Below are positions 33,201-44,034 of a stretch of 64,000 nt of DNA, piece after piece. The position numbers were made by a program, and so were the translations under genes. This stretch comes from Cryoendolithus antarcticus. Lineage: Eukaryota > Ascomycota > Dothideomycetes > Cladosporiales > Cladosporiaceae. The number at the start of each line of letters is the position of its first letter. Within the stretch, counting starts at the first letter, position 1. Below the pieces are notes generated by a model that worked only from the letters and a program-made list of their open reading frames with translations, had not been told where the DNA came from and did not search any database. The DNA lies in assembly GCA_002077065.1 (NCBI GenBank), contig NAJO01000033.1:248001-312000 (forward strand), read 5' to 3'.

Positions 33201-35826
33201 GCGGTAGCTGCGTTAGGATCTTCGTCAACCAAGGTGGAGGCATAAGCAGTCGGCACCTCGGTGGACTTATCGTCACGGATGGGAGGCTGATGCTCCATGT
33301 AGTACGCCTGGTACTTGTCTGCCATGATGCGGCCGATGACGTTGGAAGTCATGTCAAAGTAGGTCTCGCATTGAGAGCCAAGAGCGAACATCTCAGAGAA
33401 ACAGGCTGCTTGATCGGGATGAGAATTCGGCAGCGGATTGCGGTCGAGAATCTCCAGATACACTTCCTCGGTGGCGACCCTTCGGAAAGCACAGAAGATG
33501 GCCATGGCGAAAATGTCGACACTTGCATCGATCTTGCCGTGTTGAATGACAGCAAGCATGACGGTCTCCAGCTTCGCAAGATGATCGGCCTCGGAGTTGA
33601 TGAGAACATTGGCCAGCTTCGATTCGACTTCGAGGAAGAGTGCAAGAGCGCTCTGCGCATCAGGATGTGCTACACCGCGATCTTTGTACCATGCGATGCG
33701 GTTGTCGATGAGCTTCTGTGCCGAGATCTCATTGCGCAGAAACATCGCTGTATTCTGCTCTCGCAATTGTGCCAGAGTGGGAATGTCCACAAGCTGATGT
33801 TCACAGCAAGCTTGGACTTGCTGCCGAAGATGAGCGCAGCCCTCGTCTTTAGAGAACACCATGCGCTGAAGAAGCAGCATCAGCTCTCGCGAGGTAAGGC
33901 CCTCAACATCTTTCACGATGCGGTTGGGCAGCTGCCAGCGTTCATGCACGGTTTCATGTTGCTCCGCCAAAGCGATCTCAGCCATGAAGCACTGCGCTCG
34001 AGTGTACTGTCTGCTCGAAAGGAACGTATGCAGGATTGTTCCGAGGCGGTCTGTTGTCTTTGCAGAGAGATAGATCTCAGTTTGGCCAATGTGAGAGTCG
34101 TAGTCGTACAAGCCCCAGAACTGCTTGTCAGTGCCATGATGATAACCTGAGTGTATCCCGACATAGATCTTGATCGTGTCGTCGTCCGTTCCCGTCGCGG
34201 CGTTCAACTGCTCGACCAAGTCACGAACCGCTGTTGAATCGTACGCGGATAGCTCCAAAGAGTTAGATTGCTCAAACAGTGTTTTTAACTTATTTGCAAA
34301 TCCACGTAGCTGTTCCGGCTTGAGTCTCTCTAACAGTTCGAGATCGCGCAATCGTCGCTGACCTTCGGTGAGCTCTCCGAAGTCTTCGGGAGTCACATCA
34401 AGTCCTATCTGGAAGCAGCCAAGTCCAGTGTAGTCCTCCCCGCGCGCGGAGTAGGAGAAAGGCGGTTTCTGCGACTGTGCCGGGATGTCACCATCGTAGT
34501 CTCCGTTGAGCACCATCTCGCTCTCCCTGTCCACGAAAGGATCCATACCCGTGACAGCCAACTTCGCAGAGAGATCTGGGATGAAGGCATGGAGCGAGTC
34601 GAACATGGCTTCATGACCAACCGGCTGCTTCTGTATTTGATCATTCTGTCGCCAGATGTCATGTACCGCCATTGTCTCATTGCTCTTTAACCACATCATA
34701 GCACCCAGTGGCTCGCCCTTGACCGTCCGCCTTTCAGCGATGTCCGCATCTACGAGTGCAGAATCGGGGCCGATCCAGGATACTGTAGTATTGAAGCGGC
34801 ACCAATTGAAGCTGCGCTTGATGATGGAATAGTGTAGGTCGATGCTATCGTCGAAGCTTTCCCACATCATCAAGGTCTTCCCACCCATTGACATGTGCTT
34901 TGCCAATGCACGTTGCGTCCGTCGCATGTCCGCCATCTGGAAGTAATTTCGGCGGTCGCCGTTGTGCAATATCGTGCCATTACGGCAGATGATGCCTCGA
35001 ACGAGGCTGAGATCGATGGTCGAGCATTCTGTGGGTGTAAGGTAGTTGGGTGGGGATGTCTCAAGCCAGACATCGAAGTTGAGTGATTTGAGGTACTTCA
35101 GTAGCTCATTGAGGACGAGAGGCGATATCTCGGCGTGCCAGTTGGCCAACAGTATCCCAGTGAAGGGCGACTGCGAGTCGGTTGGTCGCTTCCATCGCGT
35201 GGCTATCGTCTGGTCCACCATGCTCAAAACTCTTGTCTCGTCTGCATCGCCGGAGCTCTTATCATGCGCCGCTAGAGCGCCCACATCCAATCGCCCTACT
35301 CGTTGTGATGCCGAACACTCCGAAGCGCTCAGTGCCTCCAAAGCTCCCACTTGCAAGGGATCCAGTATGACAAGATCCCATCGCGTCAGAAGTCGGGCTT
35401 GACTCGGAGTGGGCGGATTCGAGAATGCCCCAAGAAATGCACCAAATGATGTCGGTGCTTTGGAAGAGTCGTGTACTGGGCCGTAGGCTTGGGTTCGCGC
35501 TTTCACATCCTCGAAGTATCGGGCTACAGGCTTTGGTATGCGCTGTACTTGCTGCTCTTTGTTTTGCCGCCGTCTTCTTATCTTCAAGACTATGATCACC
35601 GCCAGATATACCAAGCTCGAGACCACACCGAACAATGCCAATCCCGCAACGACCTAGGATGGGATCAGTATGTCGCCCTACTAGGGATCCAGTAATACAG
35701 CTGGGCACTCACTATTGACCACCAGCTGCTGGTCATGCGTTCCCATCCTATGGCATCGAGACCCGTAGCTGGATTGCCCGGCGTCGTATCGGTGACCGGG
35801 GCAGTTCCATCCGTAGGCGTCGCCAT
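27233..35826 (-). CDS. gtb3: Giant membrane glycosyltransferase, GT4 (Gtb3-like GAG synthase)
   Basis: Putative polymerase/exporter of galactosaminogalactan. Exon 1 (35826-35713) and exon 2 (35653-27233) are joined across a 59 bp intron (GTGAGT...CTAG), giving 2844 residues. The N-terminus has one membrane segment (about 39-62). A long soluble part follows (about 190-860). A polytopic block of about a dozen membrane helices spans roughly 860-1400, then more soluble sequence with one or two hydrophobic segments near 1770-1800. The C-terminal GT4 (GT-B fold, PelF-like) domain spans about 2230-2700, with VVMLSHVRFVKDI near 2535 and the EX7E motif EGLPLAMGE near 2637. Size and architecture match Gtb3 of the A. 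fumigatus GAG cluster, and the neighbours (Sph3, Uge3, Ega3, Agd3) support this. It is divergent from sph3-A. Confidence 0.9.
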
Positions 35827-37028
35827 CGTGAATGTGTAGAAATGAAAATGCTAAAACGAGTAAACTGCAACAAAATGAAAGACCTTCAAAGCCAGAGGCT
35901 ACGAATCGAGAAACGAAGGTATGGGTCAGTACCCGCAGTGACAGCGAGTATGATGTGGTGCATATACCATGACAAGCTTGTCAAACCTTCACTCAACGGA
36001 CGGGCTCCTCAGCTAGCTCCACGAATAAAGGTGATAAGTCTTGGCCGCCATGTGCAAACATGGCTACGGCACCCAAAGTAGGCGGACCATGCGATGTAGC
36101 CTCTTTAGGATAGCCCCGTGGGCACCCTCGTGGCGATCACCGCCCAAGGCGCCTCGTCTTGCTCGTGGAGTGCTTACCGGACTTGTGCGCACATTTCGTG
36201 TTGCACACGTGATCCCAGCAGGCGTGCCCAGTCGTCGCTTGCGGCACCGGCTAGAGCGATGTGAGAGGCCGTGCTTGCATAGCTTGCAACGCTCACCGGA
36301 TGGACGTTCCCCGTGAAGACGAATCAGCCGGCGAAACAAGAATACTCGAGGTGGAGTCCAGTCTTCGCCCCTGGCCCCTGGCTGGCGATGACCCGCAACC
36401 CAAAATTACCACCAACTGCAGTAGTCGCACCACCCATACGAGCTTATATTCTGCCGGATTCAGGGTTCCCCGCTCGAGTCACGCAATGCTACCCTTGCAT
36501 GCCAAGTTCATCCGCACCCGAACGATGCGTTTTGCTATGTTTCGTTTTGTACAGGAATAGACGCTGCAAGTCCAAGGAGCGACAGGAGTTGCCATGTTGT
36601 CACATCACGGCGAGTGCGAGACGCACGACCAGTCGTACCAGAGCTCCACCGCATATGTACCAGGATGGAGAGGCTTGCACCACAACCTAGGACCACATCC
36701 GAGGAGATGGAAGGCGTCCCCACCTTTGCGGCCTTCTGGAAGCCCAGACGGATGGGTGGCCCGTCTCACGGTTGAGGTGACTGCGCCACAACGATGACAT
36801 GCTTACCTCACGGCTTGACTCTCGGTTCTGCAGAAAAAGATTGCTCGCTGGGGATGCCTGCTCATGGGTGCGCTCCGTGACGCACCGTGCACATGGTGCT
36901 GAGCGCTACGCATTGCCGGGTCTCGCCGCGTCTCATGCCCCTTACGATGCACTACACTGTCACCCGTACTTGAGCCTACTGTACCAAACAAGGCCGGTAG
37001 ACGCCGTCACAAAAGATCCTCCGACGCC
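35827..37028. promoter_or_regulatory. Divergent promoter region of gtb3 and sph3-A
   Basis: These 1202 bp lie between the ATGs of gtb3 (minus) and sph3-A (plus), so both promoters must be here. Open frames exist on both strands, but none starts with ATG and carries a recognisable domain. No clear TATA box found. Confidence 0.55.
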
Positions 37029-38007
37029 ATGGAGGCACCTCGACGAAACCTGAACAGACAGAGGCAACGATCTCGAAAGACCTGGGTGATCATTGCTGCT
37101 GTCCTGCTTGTTGTGATACTCGCAGTAGTGATTCCTGTGGCTGTGGTCATCTCGAGAAGGCATCACTCGACTGGCCTACCGTCAGAGATACTACTCCCAC
37201 TTTACATATATCCACTCGCAGGAGCATGGGAGCCTCTGTACAATGCGTAAGTTGTTTGTCACATCGAAGGGAGATCCGTACTGACTGCAAATGTAGATTG
37301 AACGCGACCACAGATCTCACGTACACCGTAGTAATCAATCCGGATAGTGGCCCTGGGAACTCCACGACACCCAACAGTGACTTCTTGCCAGCGATTCAGC
37401 GACTCAATTCATACCCCAATGCGAAGACTGTTGGGTACGTCCGCACGGGCTATGGCAATCGGTCCATCGAGGATGTCCTCCAAGACGTTGAGACGTACTC
37501 TGGATGGGCTACCAGCGCCACGGGCATCCAGATGCACGGCATCTTCTTCGACGAAGCTCCGTATCAGTACTCGGCAGAGACTTTGGACTACATGACTCGT
37601 TGCAACGAGGCTGTAGCCAGCGCTAGTGGCATTGGAGGCAATAAGACTGTATGTCGATGTTTGAATAGCCCGACGATGATCTCATCGCTGACTTGCTACA
37701 GATAATCCACAACCCCGGCGTCATTCCTGACAGCCAATTGATGCAGGACTCGACAGACATCACAGTGGTCTTTGAGCAGTCCTGGGGCAACTATAGCGCT
37801 CAGGAGCCCGCATTGAAAGCACTTTCTGGTGATCGCTCGAGGTATAGTTACATGATGCATTCTGTGCCATCGTCGACGAATCTGGGCAACCTTGTGGACG
37901 ACATGAGCCGCCATAGTTCGCATCTTTTTGTCACGAACAGTGACTCTGAATACTATGCGTCGTTTGGATCGAATTGGAGAAGCTTCACTGAGCTTGTGCC
38001 CACATGA
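37029..38007 (+). CDS. sph3: Spherulin-4/GH135 galactosaminogalactan hydrolase, membrane-anchored (Sph3-A)
   Basis: Predicted endo-acting GAG hydrolase of 291 residues. Exons 37029-37246, 37297-37648, 37702-38007; introns of 50 and 53 bp. An N-terminal basic stretch precedes a strong hydrophobic helix at about residues 18-42 and then RRHH, typical of a type II membrane anchor; the catalytic part would face outward. Spherulin-4 landmarks: LPLYIYPLAGAWEPLYNA, VVINPDSGPG, VGYVRTGYG, the acidic pair in FFDEAP (D158-E159), IHNPG, VFEQSW and LFVTNSD. A. fumigatus Sph3 has the same anchored layout and is needed for GAG production, perhaps by trimming chains during export. It shares its promoter region with gtb3 and is in tandem with the next copy. 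Confidence 0.92.
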
Positions 38008-38344
38008 GAGGCGATTGTTCAGTACGCAGCGTTGAGCGGCGGAGTTTGGTGGAGCATTAAATAGCATATATTCCATAATAGACTGCATCTGCTCTTCGCC
38101 TGCCACATTATCTCGGTTCTGCATATAGTCTCATTACGAAGCACTCAGAAATTTTGAAAGAGGCGTCGTACCCTGTAGGCGCTCGGGCACACACGCTCCC
38201 GCGTCGAACGATAAGGTACAAGTAACCTCGCGAAGGTCCCAACGCGATGGCAATTAGTCTGCTGGACGTCACGCGACCACACATGAACGACTCAAGAAGC
38301 ACACATCGCGCAAGCGCGCCGAAGTAAAACTTGCACTACCAATT
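38008..38344. other. Intergenic between tandem sph3 genes
   Basis: This 337 bp stretch between the two tandem spherulin genes holds the sph3-A terminator and sph3-B promoter. Six CGCG tetranucleotides crowd into about 38195-38325, including ACGCGACC at 38271-38278, which fits an APSES/StuA-type consensus. No upstream exon with a signal peptide for sph3-B is visible. Confidence 0.5.
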
Positions 38345-39347
38345 ATGGGTCGGTTCAAACAATTCCTGCGCATCATCGCGAACAAAAACCCTGCCCCCGA
38401 ATCTCAAGGCAATACGCCACGAGTCACACCTGACCCCAGTGCACGACCAGCAACGCCAGACACGCCGTCCATACAGCTTCCGCCCCGCTCAGGTGTGATT
38501 GTACCGTTGTACATATACCCATTGAACGCGGGCACATGGGAGCCGTTACACAAAGCGTGAGTATTCAGTGGCAGCGCATTGATTTTCCACCAGTTGGCAG
38601 AGGCTGATTGATGTCCCATGTATCAGTATCGCCGACCACCCTGACTTGCAATTTATCGTGGTCATCAATCCGAACAGCGGACCTGGCAAGCCGCCTGCTC
38701 CTGATGAGAGTTATGCGCAGGAGCTGCCTAAGCTGAATGCGCGGCCAAATGTCACGACGGTCGGCTATGTGCGAACGAAGTATTGCAAGCGTACGATAGA
38801 TGAGGTGTACGAGGAAGTCAAGGTGTACGCTGGCTGGTCAGAGGATGGTGAGCAATCTGGCATCTTCGTGCAAGGAGTCTTCATGGACGAAGTGCCCAAC
38901 CACCACTCAGAGCATGTTGAGAATTACCTGAACGACCTCACGACGAAGATCAAGGAGAACCCGGGGATCTTGGGTAAGAAGCTGGTAGGTCGTCCGTCCT
39001 GCTCCTATACGTATTCGTGGCTGACGTTACTTCAGGTCATCCACAATCCAGGCACCATACCGGACGAGGCGTTAACCAACACTCGTCCTGACTTGACCGC
39101 TGTCTTCGAGGAAAGCTATGCACGATACAATGCATGTGGGCCGAACGAAGACAATGCCCTCGCAATCTATGCCCGGGAAGGATGCACCTACATCCTGCAT
39201 TCTGTGCCGAAGGAGAAGATCAGACACGTCGTAAAGGAGCTCCGCTTTCGCGCAGAGTACTTATTCGTCACAAGCCTGAAGTCACACTTCTACGAAAGTT
39301 TCGGCGAGAGCTGGCCCGCTTTCATTGAGGCGATGGTGGAGGAGTGA
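38345..39347 (+). CDS. Spherulin-4/GH135 paralogue without visible targeting signal (Sph3-B)
   Basis: Second tandem GH135-like protein, 293 residues. Exons 38345-38556, 38627-38984, 39036-39347; introns of 70 and 51 bp at exactly the same positions and phases as in sph3-A, which shows tandem duplication. The catalytic region is well kept: VPLYIYPL, VVINPNSGPG, VGYVRTKY, FMDEVP, IHNPG, VFEESY, HSVP, LFVTS. The N-terminus (MGRFKQFLRIIANK followed by a Pro/Ser/Thr-rich linker) has neither a signal peptide nor a membrane helix. No ATG upstream in the 337 bp gap adds one. It may therefore be intracellular, use an unconventional route, or have an unseen upstream exon. Intron 2 is free of in-frame stops, so its retention would still give a protein. 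Confidence 0.87.
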
Positions 39348-40563
39348 TTGTGCGTCCATGGGTATTGAGCCGGGCGCTGGAAGGGGAACTGAAGCCGGTG
39401 TTCTGCCGTTAATATTGCACTTTGTCTATACCAAACGGCGAGGCTGCATTGCTTGTTTGTGGAGTCAGGGCTTTCATCTACTACTGTATGTTCAACCGCA
39501 CCGTGGAAGAGGATGGGATTTGCCGTCATCCCTACATGCCGTGGAAGTACCTCTCAGCGTGCGTGATTGGGCTATAGATTCAGCATGGCGAGAGGTAGTG
39601 GTTGAGCTGTTGGGCACAGCCCCGTCTTACAGACTCGACTGCAAGATCACAGCGTTTGCTTGCCTGCGTCGCCTCTTCTAGTCATACCACTTGTTACAGC
39701 GCGCATAACAGCTGCCAGCGACCATGCTCATCCGACACACCTCGTCAGCTGTAACACGCTCGGGTGATCGCACAGCGTGCCAGCATTTGACCATCGTCGG
39801 ATCACCGCATGGCGCTGATGTAAGTGAAATGATAGTGCGCAAACGGATCTTCGAACCTCTCGTCGAGGCGTTACGAGAGAGCCACAACCGCCGACTACGG
39901 CAACATGCATGAAGCTGCTGCAAGGTACCGCCGAGCTATTGAGGTCTCGATAGGGTTGTACAGTGGCTTGCGTGTACCACGGTTCCTAAATTTGCAAACC
40001 GTGATCCAACGGCTCTCGAGGTCGATGACCATAAGGTTGAGCCTGGGATGGCATCGAAAGCTTGAGACACATGGTTATTCTTCGTAGACCTGAGGAACGC
40101 GTGATGGTGTGTCGTTCAAGGCTAGTGATGCACGCGCACAGCAAGGAAGAAGCTCCGACATGCCTGCCAACTACTGCCTATATCACGATCTCACATATTC
40201 GCGCATATTGCAAGGTAATTCACCACAAGAAGCGAAGCAGGGGATGGGCCTAGATTCGATCCGAATGTAGAGAGCACTGACAACAGATCACAGTCCATGC
40301 GTTCGAGCCATGGTGACTGCAATTGCAACCAGGAAAGGCGATACGGTTCACTCCACCCGAAAATTACCATGTAATCGTGCGCACGGTGAAAGTCATGTCG
40401 TGGCCGTGACTTGAATGAGATTTCATATGGTTCGATGCTTACAAACCCGCGCCATGCTGCACGTCCTTTTTATGTGCTCATGCCTCTTTTGCCAGGCCCA
40501 CAACGCCGTACCAGAAAGCAATGCTGGCGAAGTTTGTCTTCTGCCAGGTCCCATGACAGTACC
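39348..40563. other. Intergenic between sph3-B and uge3 (convergent)
   Basis: This 1216 bp stretch lies between convergent stops, unusually long for two 3' ends. Short frames on both strands carry no recognisable domain. Its length suggests a lost gene or an untranslated RNA, but the sequence shows neither. Confidence 0.45.
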
Positions 40564-41835
40564 CTACTTGCCGTTATCCGCCATCGTCAATGCGTTCCAC
40601 GTATCCCTCGAGCACTCATCCACGCCCTTCTCGGCTCTCCAGCCAAGCTCGGTCTCAGCCCGTTGCGTAGCAGCCACACAGGCACCTACATCTCCAGCCC
40701 GTCTCGGAGCAAGCACAGCCGGCACCTTCTGCCCGCATGCCTTCTCAAAGCTAGCTACAACCTCGGCGACGGTCATTCCGTTGCCAGTGCCCAAGTTGAA
40801 AGCTCTGAAAGCCTCGCGCTTGGTGTTGGACTTGGCTGCTGCGAGAGCCGCGACGTGACCTTGTGCAAGATCCATGACGTGGATGAAGTCGCGCACAGCG
40901 GTGCCGTCCCGGGTGTCCCAGTCCGAGCCAAAGATCTCAAGCTGAGGCTTCTTGCCTTGCATGACAGAAGCGACGACAGGGAAGAGATTGGTGGGCTTCT
41001 GGCGAGGGTCTTCTCGAAGGATGCCTGAAGGGTGGCAGCCAACGGGGTTGAAGTACCGGAGAGCGGTGATGCGGAGTGTAGGGTCAGCGCGAGCAACGTC
41101 GGCGAGAATGGCCTCGGCGAAGTATTTGCTGCGACCGTAGGGCGATGTGAGGCCCTTAGAGCCGTTGATGCGGAGAGCTTGTTGCCCTTGCTCGTCAGTG
41201 TAGACCTCGTCAAAGTGGACCAGGTCGTCCTCCTTAAGGGGAGCGCCCTCGTTTGCCTTAGCACCATAGACTGTGGCCGAGGAGGAGAAGACGAAGTTCT
41301 TGACACCGTTCTCTTGCAGAGTGACGAGAAGCTCGATCAGACCGCAGATGTTGTTCTGGTAGTATGCCAGAGGTCGCTCGATGGACTCCGAGACTGATTT
41401 GAAAGCAGCGAAATGGATCACACCAGAGATGCAGAACCGTGCAGCAGCGTACTTGGGAAAAAGTCCACGGAACTCAGCACTTCGGTAATCCATCTTGTGG
41501 AATCTGAGTGTTGGAGTCATAATGCCGTTGGAACGGCAATAGTCATCGGCCAGCGTTCGGATGCGGGTCAGGACGTTGTCGAAGCAATTGCTCAGGTCGT
41601 CAACTACAACCACGTTGTAGCCATCCTTCAGAAGCTCTAGCGTTGTATGGGATCCGATGTAGCCCAGGCCGCCGCAGACCATGGTGTAGTGCTTGCCGTC
41701 ATCAGCTGGGAGAACATTGTTGGCAACGGCAGGCACATCATCTCCGTGAAGAGAGGCTGCGCCAGGTGTTGTCGGTGCCGAGTCTTCGAGGGAGAGGGTT
41801 GAGTGCGATGACGCTGATCGTATTGATTGAGGCAT
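40564..41835 (-). CDS. uge3: UDP-glucose/UDP-N-acetylglucosamine 4-epimerase (Uge3-like)
   Basis: Cytosolic NAD-dependent epimerase making UDP-Gal and UDP-GalNAc, the two donors for GAG. Single exon, 423 residues from ATG 41835; the frame upstream lacks another ATG. A 50-residue Ser/Thr-rich extension precedes the Rossmann domain (GGLGYIG at 55-61). The active site has the SSSATVYG strand (184-191) and YxxxK (Y233, K237). The downstream NPVGCHPSG and FGSDWDTRDGT segments are typical of GalE enzymes. The gatekeeper position, aligned by eye, is Cys386 (DVGAC), like the Cys of human GALE that accepts N-acetylated sugars, where E. coli GalE has Tyr. This supports a bifunctional enzyme like A. fumigatus Uge3 rather than the galactose-only Uge5. 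Confidence 0.92.
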   Translation of the reverse strand: MPQSIRSASSHSTLSLEDSAPTTPGAASLHGDDVPAVANNVLPADDGKHYTMVCGGLGYIGSHTTLELLKDGYNVVVVDDLSNCFDNVLTRIRTLADDYCRSNGIMTPTLRFHKMDYRSAEFRGLFPKYAAARFCISGVIHFAAFKSVSESIERPLAYYQNNICGLIELLVTLQENGVKNFVFSSSATVYGAKANEGAPLKEDDLVHFDEVYTDEQGQQALRINGSKGLTSPYGRSKYFAEAILADVARADPTLRITALRYFNPVGCHPSGILREDPRQKPTNLFPVVASVMQGKKPQLEIFGSDWDTRDGTAVRDFIHVMDLAQGHVAALAAAKSNTKREAFRAFNLGTGNGMTVAEVVASFEKACGQKVPAVLAPRRAGDVGACVAATQRAETELGWRAEKGVDECSRDTWNALTMADNGK

Positions 41836-44034
41836 GATGCTGGTCGTTGGAAAGATGTCGATGTACAGTAGTGCTGGTCGCTGATGTTGAAGTGTGCAAT
41901 GAATTGGGGATGCAGCGCTCGTCGTATACAAGACAGTGACTACTTCACTTTGCTAGCGGAGGTTATGCGTTATGACCAAGGCTATGATTGAGGCTATGAT
42001 CGGGGCTAGGATGAGGGCTAAGAACCTTTAAGAAACGGGGATACTCCACCAGGTACTCACCAGTGCGATGAGCCGGTGACGCGATGCGGGAGAGCCCACA
42101 TGGCATGTCGTGCAGCATGTGCGCTACGTCCCACCTAGAGTCGAACGAGCCAGGGCGGTAAGCAGCTGGACCCAACGCAAGGTCCCCATTCCCTTTGCGG
42201 CGAGGCAGGAGAGTGCCGCCAGCGAAGTAGGCGAGCGCACAGATGAATTCGGAGCACAGACCGGACGGTAGTAGGCAGAGTTGCAGCAGACTGCAAGGCG
42301 CCCCTGCCGGTCGTATGGGATCTTCCAAGTGACCAATTTGCATTCGACAAAAGCTGGGCACACTGCGCGCTGGGACGGCATCGCTTCGACACAAATGGGG
42401 CCACGGCAGCCGACTCGCTTGGAACGTCCAGCTGAGGATGTATTTCCATGTTGCGTCGACAAACTGTCTCACCGACCGGAACCATGTGGTGGCCAAGAAG
42501 GTTGAGCAGTGCCCAGTGGCTCGTTCGAACCCGTACGCCTCATGCGCCCAAGCTTCCAGTTGCAGCGCTCGCTCGCATCGGATCCTCGGCAGCATGATTT
42601 GCAGGGCTTGAACGACAAGTCACGGTACTGCTGACGGCGGAGATGCATTTCAAGGCTAACACGGACTGTGGAGACGTTGCGTGATCTTTCACGTTGAATC
42701 ATATGGTAGTGAATGACGAACAGGTGAGACTCACGTCGAAACTCTACGATAGTGATTATGGATTGAAGCCCGCTGCGCTGGACGACCATAGCTAAAAGCA
42801 TGGGGAGATACCTCCGTACCGTGACGTCGGCCGGTGCAGGTGCCAAGCGCCCAAATTCCCATTTCTCCCTCGCCCCTGCCAAGTGGCTCTAGAGCGCCAA
42901 GCTGACTGCTTAGGCAAACTATCGATTCGGCCACCCCTCGAGTCAGACCACGCAGGAACATCTCCTGAGAAACCAGCAGTACCCGATGATCCTGTCAGCA
43001 CTGCTGTGAGGACCCGTCAGGTACCGATCTGCAAATTTCGCCATGAACGCCCGACCAACTACCGGCTCTTCGACTCGTTTACCCAAATTGCACTCCCATC
43101 AGCGCTAGGCCGCACCTCTGCCGAAGGATCTTCATCAAGCTGCCGTGAAAAAGTGTCATTAAAATCCACTCATCGGCGATAATGTCGGCTACTCAGCAGA
43201 ACAGCTGCTGCTTCTCGAAATAGAGAGGCAACAAAGCCAAGGCACGTCGTCTGTCGGATGTCGCAAGCAACCGAAAATTCCACCCGTGTGGAACCTTTCC
43301 CCGCCAACGCCAACAAAGAGGGCAAATGCGGGATACGATCGCCAGGAACCCAGGGCAGGATCTCTGCACGATGACCGTTAACGCCTCAGCCGCTAGCTAC
43401 TATGCCGTGCGCCAAGAGCGCTGGCCGTAAGCAGCAGGCGGTGTAGATGGACTCACCCGCTTTCCGATTCACTCGGTTTTGTGAAGCGGCCGTATGCGCT
43501 GGAGTGACTCGGCCTGGGCTTCTTGCTGCATGTCGTGTCGAGCGTACTCGAATCAAAAGTCTGCGCGTCCACATGTGCGGTTTCTATGGCTGGCAGGCGA
43601 GCAGACAAGGCCTGCAGCACATTCTGTACCGCTGATGGAAATAGAGTGATGCGTATTCGCGTTACACGCTTGCATTCGAGTGAGGGCATTACGGCCTGTG
43701 TATCCACTACGCTGCGACATTGCAAGACTGTCTCATTGCTGTCATTTGACCAGTTCCCGCTTGCACTCCGATGGACACCGATACAGAGACATGCAGGCAT
43801 CGGGCAAAGCGGAAGCACGTTCAGCATCCACGCGCCACCTGCAAGGCAATGCATGCACCAAACAGAGTTCAATGAAGCGCGCAGCGCATAATAAGCAAGT
43901 ACATGCAGACTTGGAGTGGGCATTTCCGCACGATCTAGATCTTGCAAGTGACGTTTTCAAGCTTCGCAGGGAACAGTATGATCAGCTGGTTTAAGCATGC
44001 GTTTCGGTGTCTCACACCGCCAGGTCTACCCTGA
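41836..44034. other. Intergenic, uge3 promoter and ega3 3' flank
   Basis: This 2199 bp stretch is the longest non-coding one in the cluster. It contains the uge3 promoter (minus), the 12-bp repeat at 41978-42025 and an APSES-like site (TCGCGTCA on the minus strand, 42077-42084, 242 bp before the uge3 ATG). Several overlapping frames of 70-210 codons occur at 41963-43994 on both strands, but none has a recognisable domain, so no gene is called. Confidence 0.5.
41978..42025. repeat. Imperfect 12-bp tandem repeat, four units, upstream of uge3
   Basis: Four 12-bp units at 41978, 41990, 42002 and 42014, each built around GGCTA(T/G/A)GA. Units 1 and 2 differ at two positions; units 3 and 4 are more degenerate. 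The repeat lies 143-190 bp before the uge3 ATG, in its promoter or 5' UTR, so copy number could affect expression. That effect is a guess. Confidence 0.6.

Noticed and set aside
38985..39035. Treating sph3-B intron 2 as coding, since it has no stop
   Set aside because: It has GTAGGT...TTCAG borders and sits at the same place as the sph3-A intron; its 17 codons would interrupt the conserved KL-VIHNPG join.
40253..40262. GATTCGATCC, similar to a tRNA B box
   Set aside because: Flanks do not form a T stem, and no A box or acceptor stem is found at the right distance.
41836..41931. 32-codon upstream extension of uge3
   Set aside because: The frame begins at TTG, not ATG; ATG 41835 is the first usable start.
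41963..42882. Overlapping frames of 110-210 codons between uge3 and ega3
   Set aside because: Several frames are open on the same DNA at once and none shows a motif or conserved-looking core; more like chance in GC-balanced DNA.
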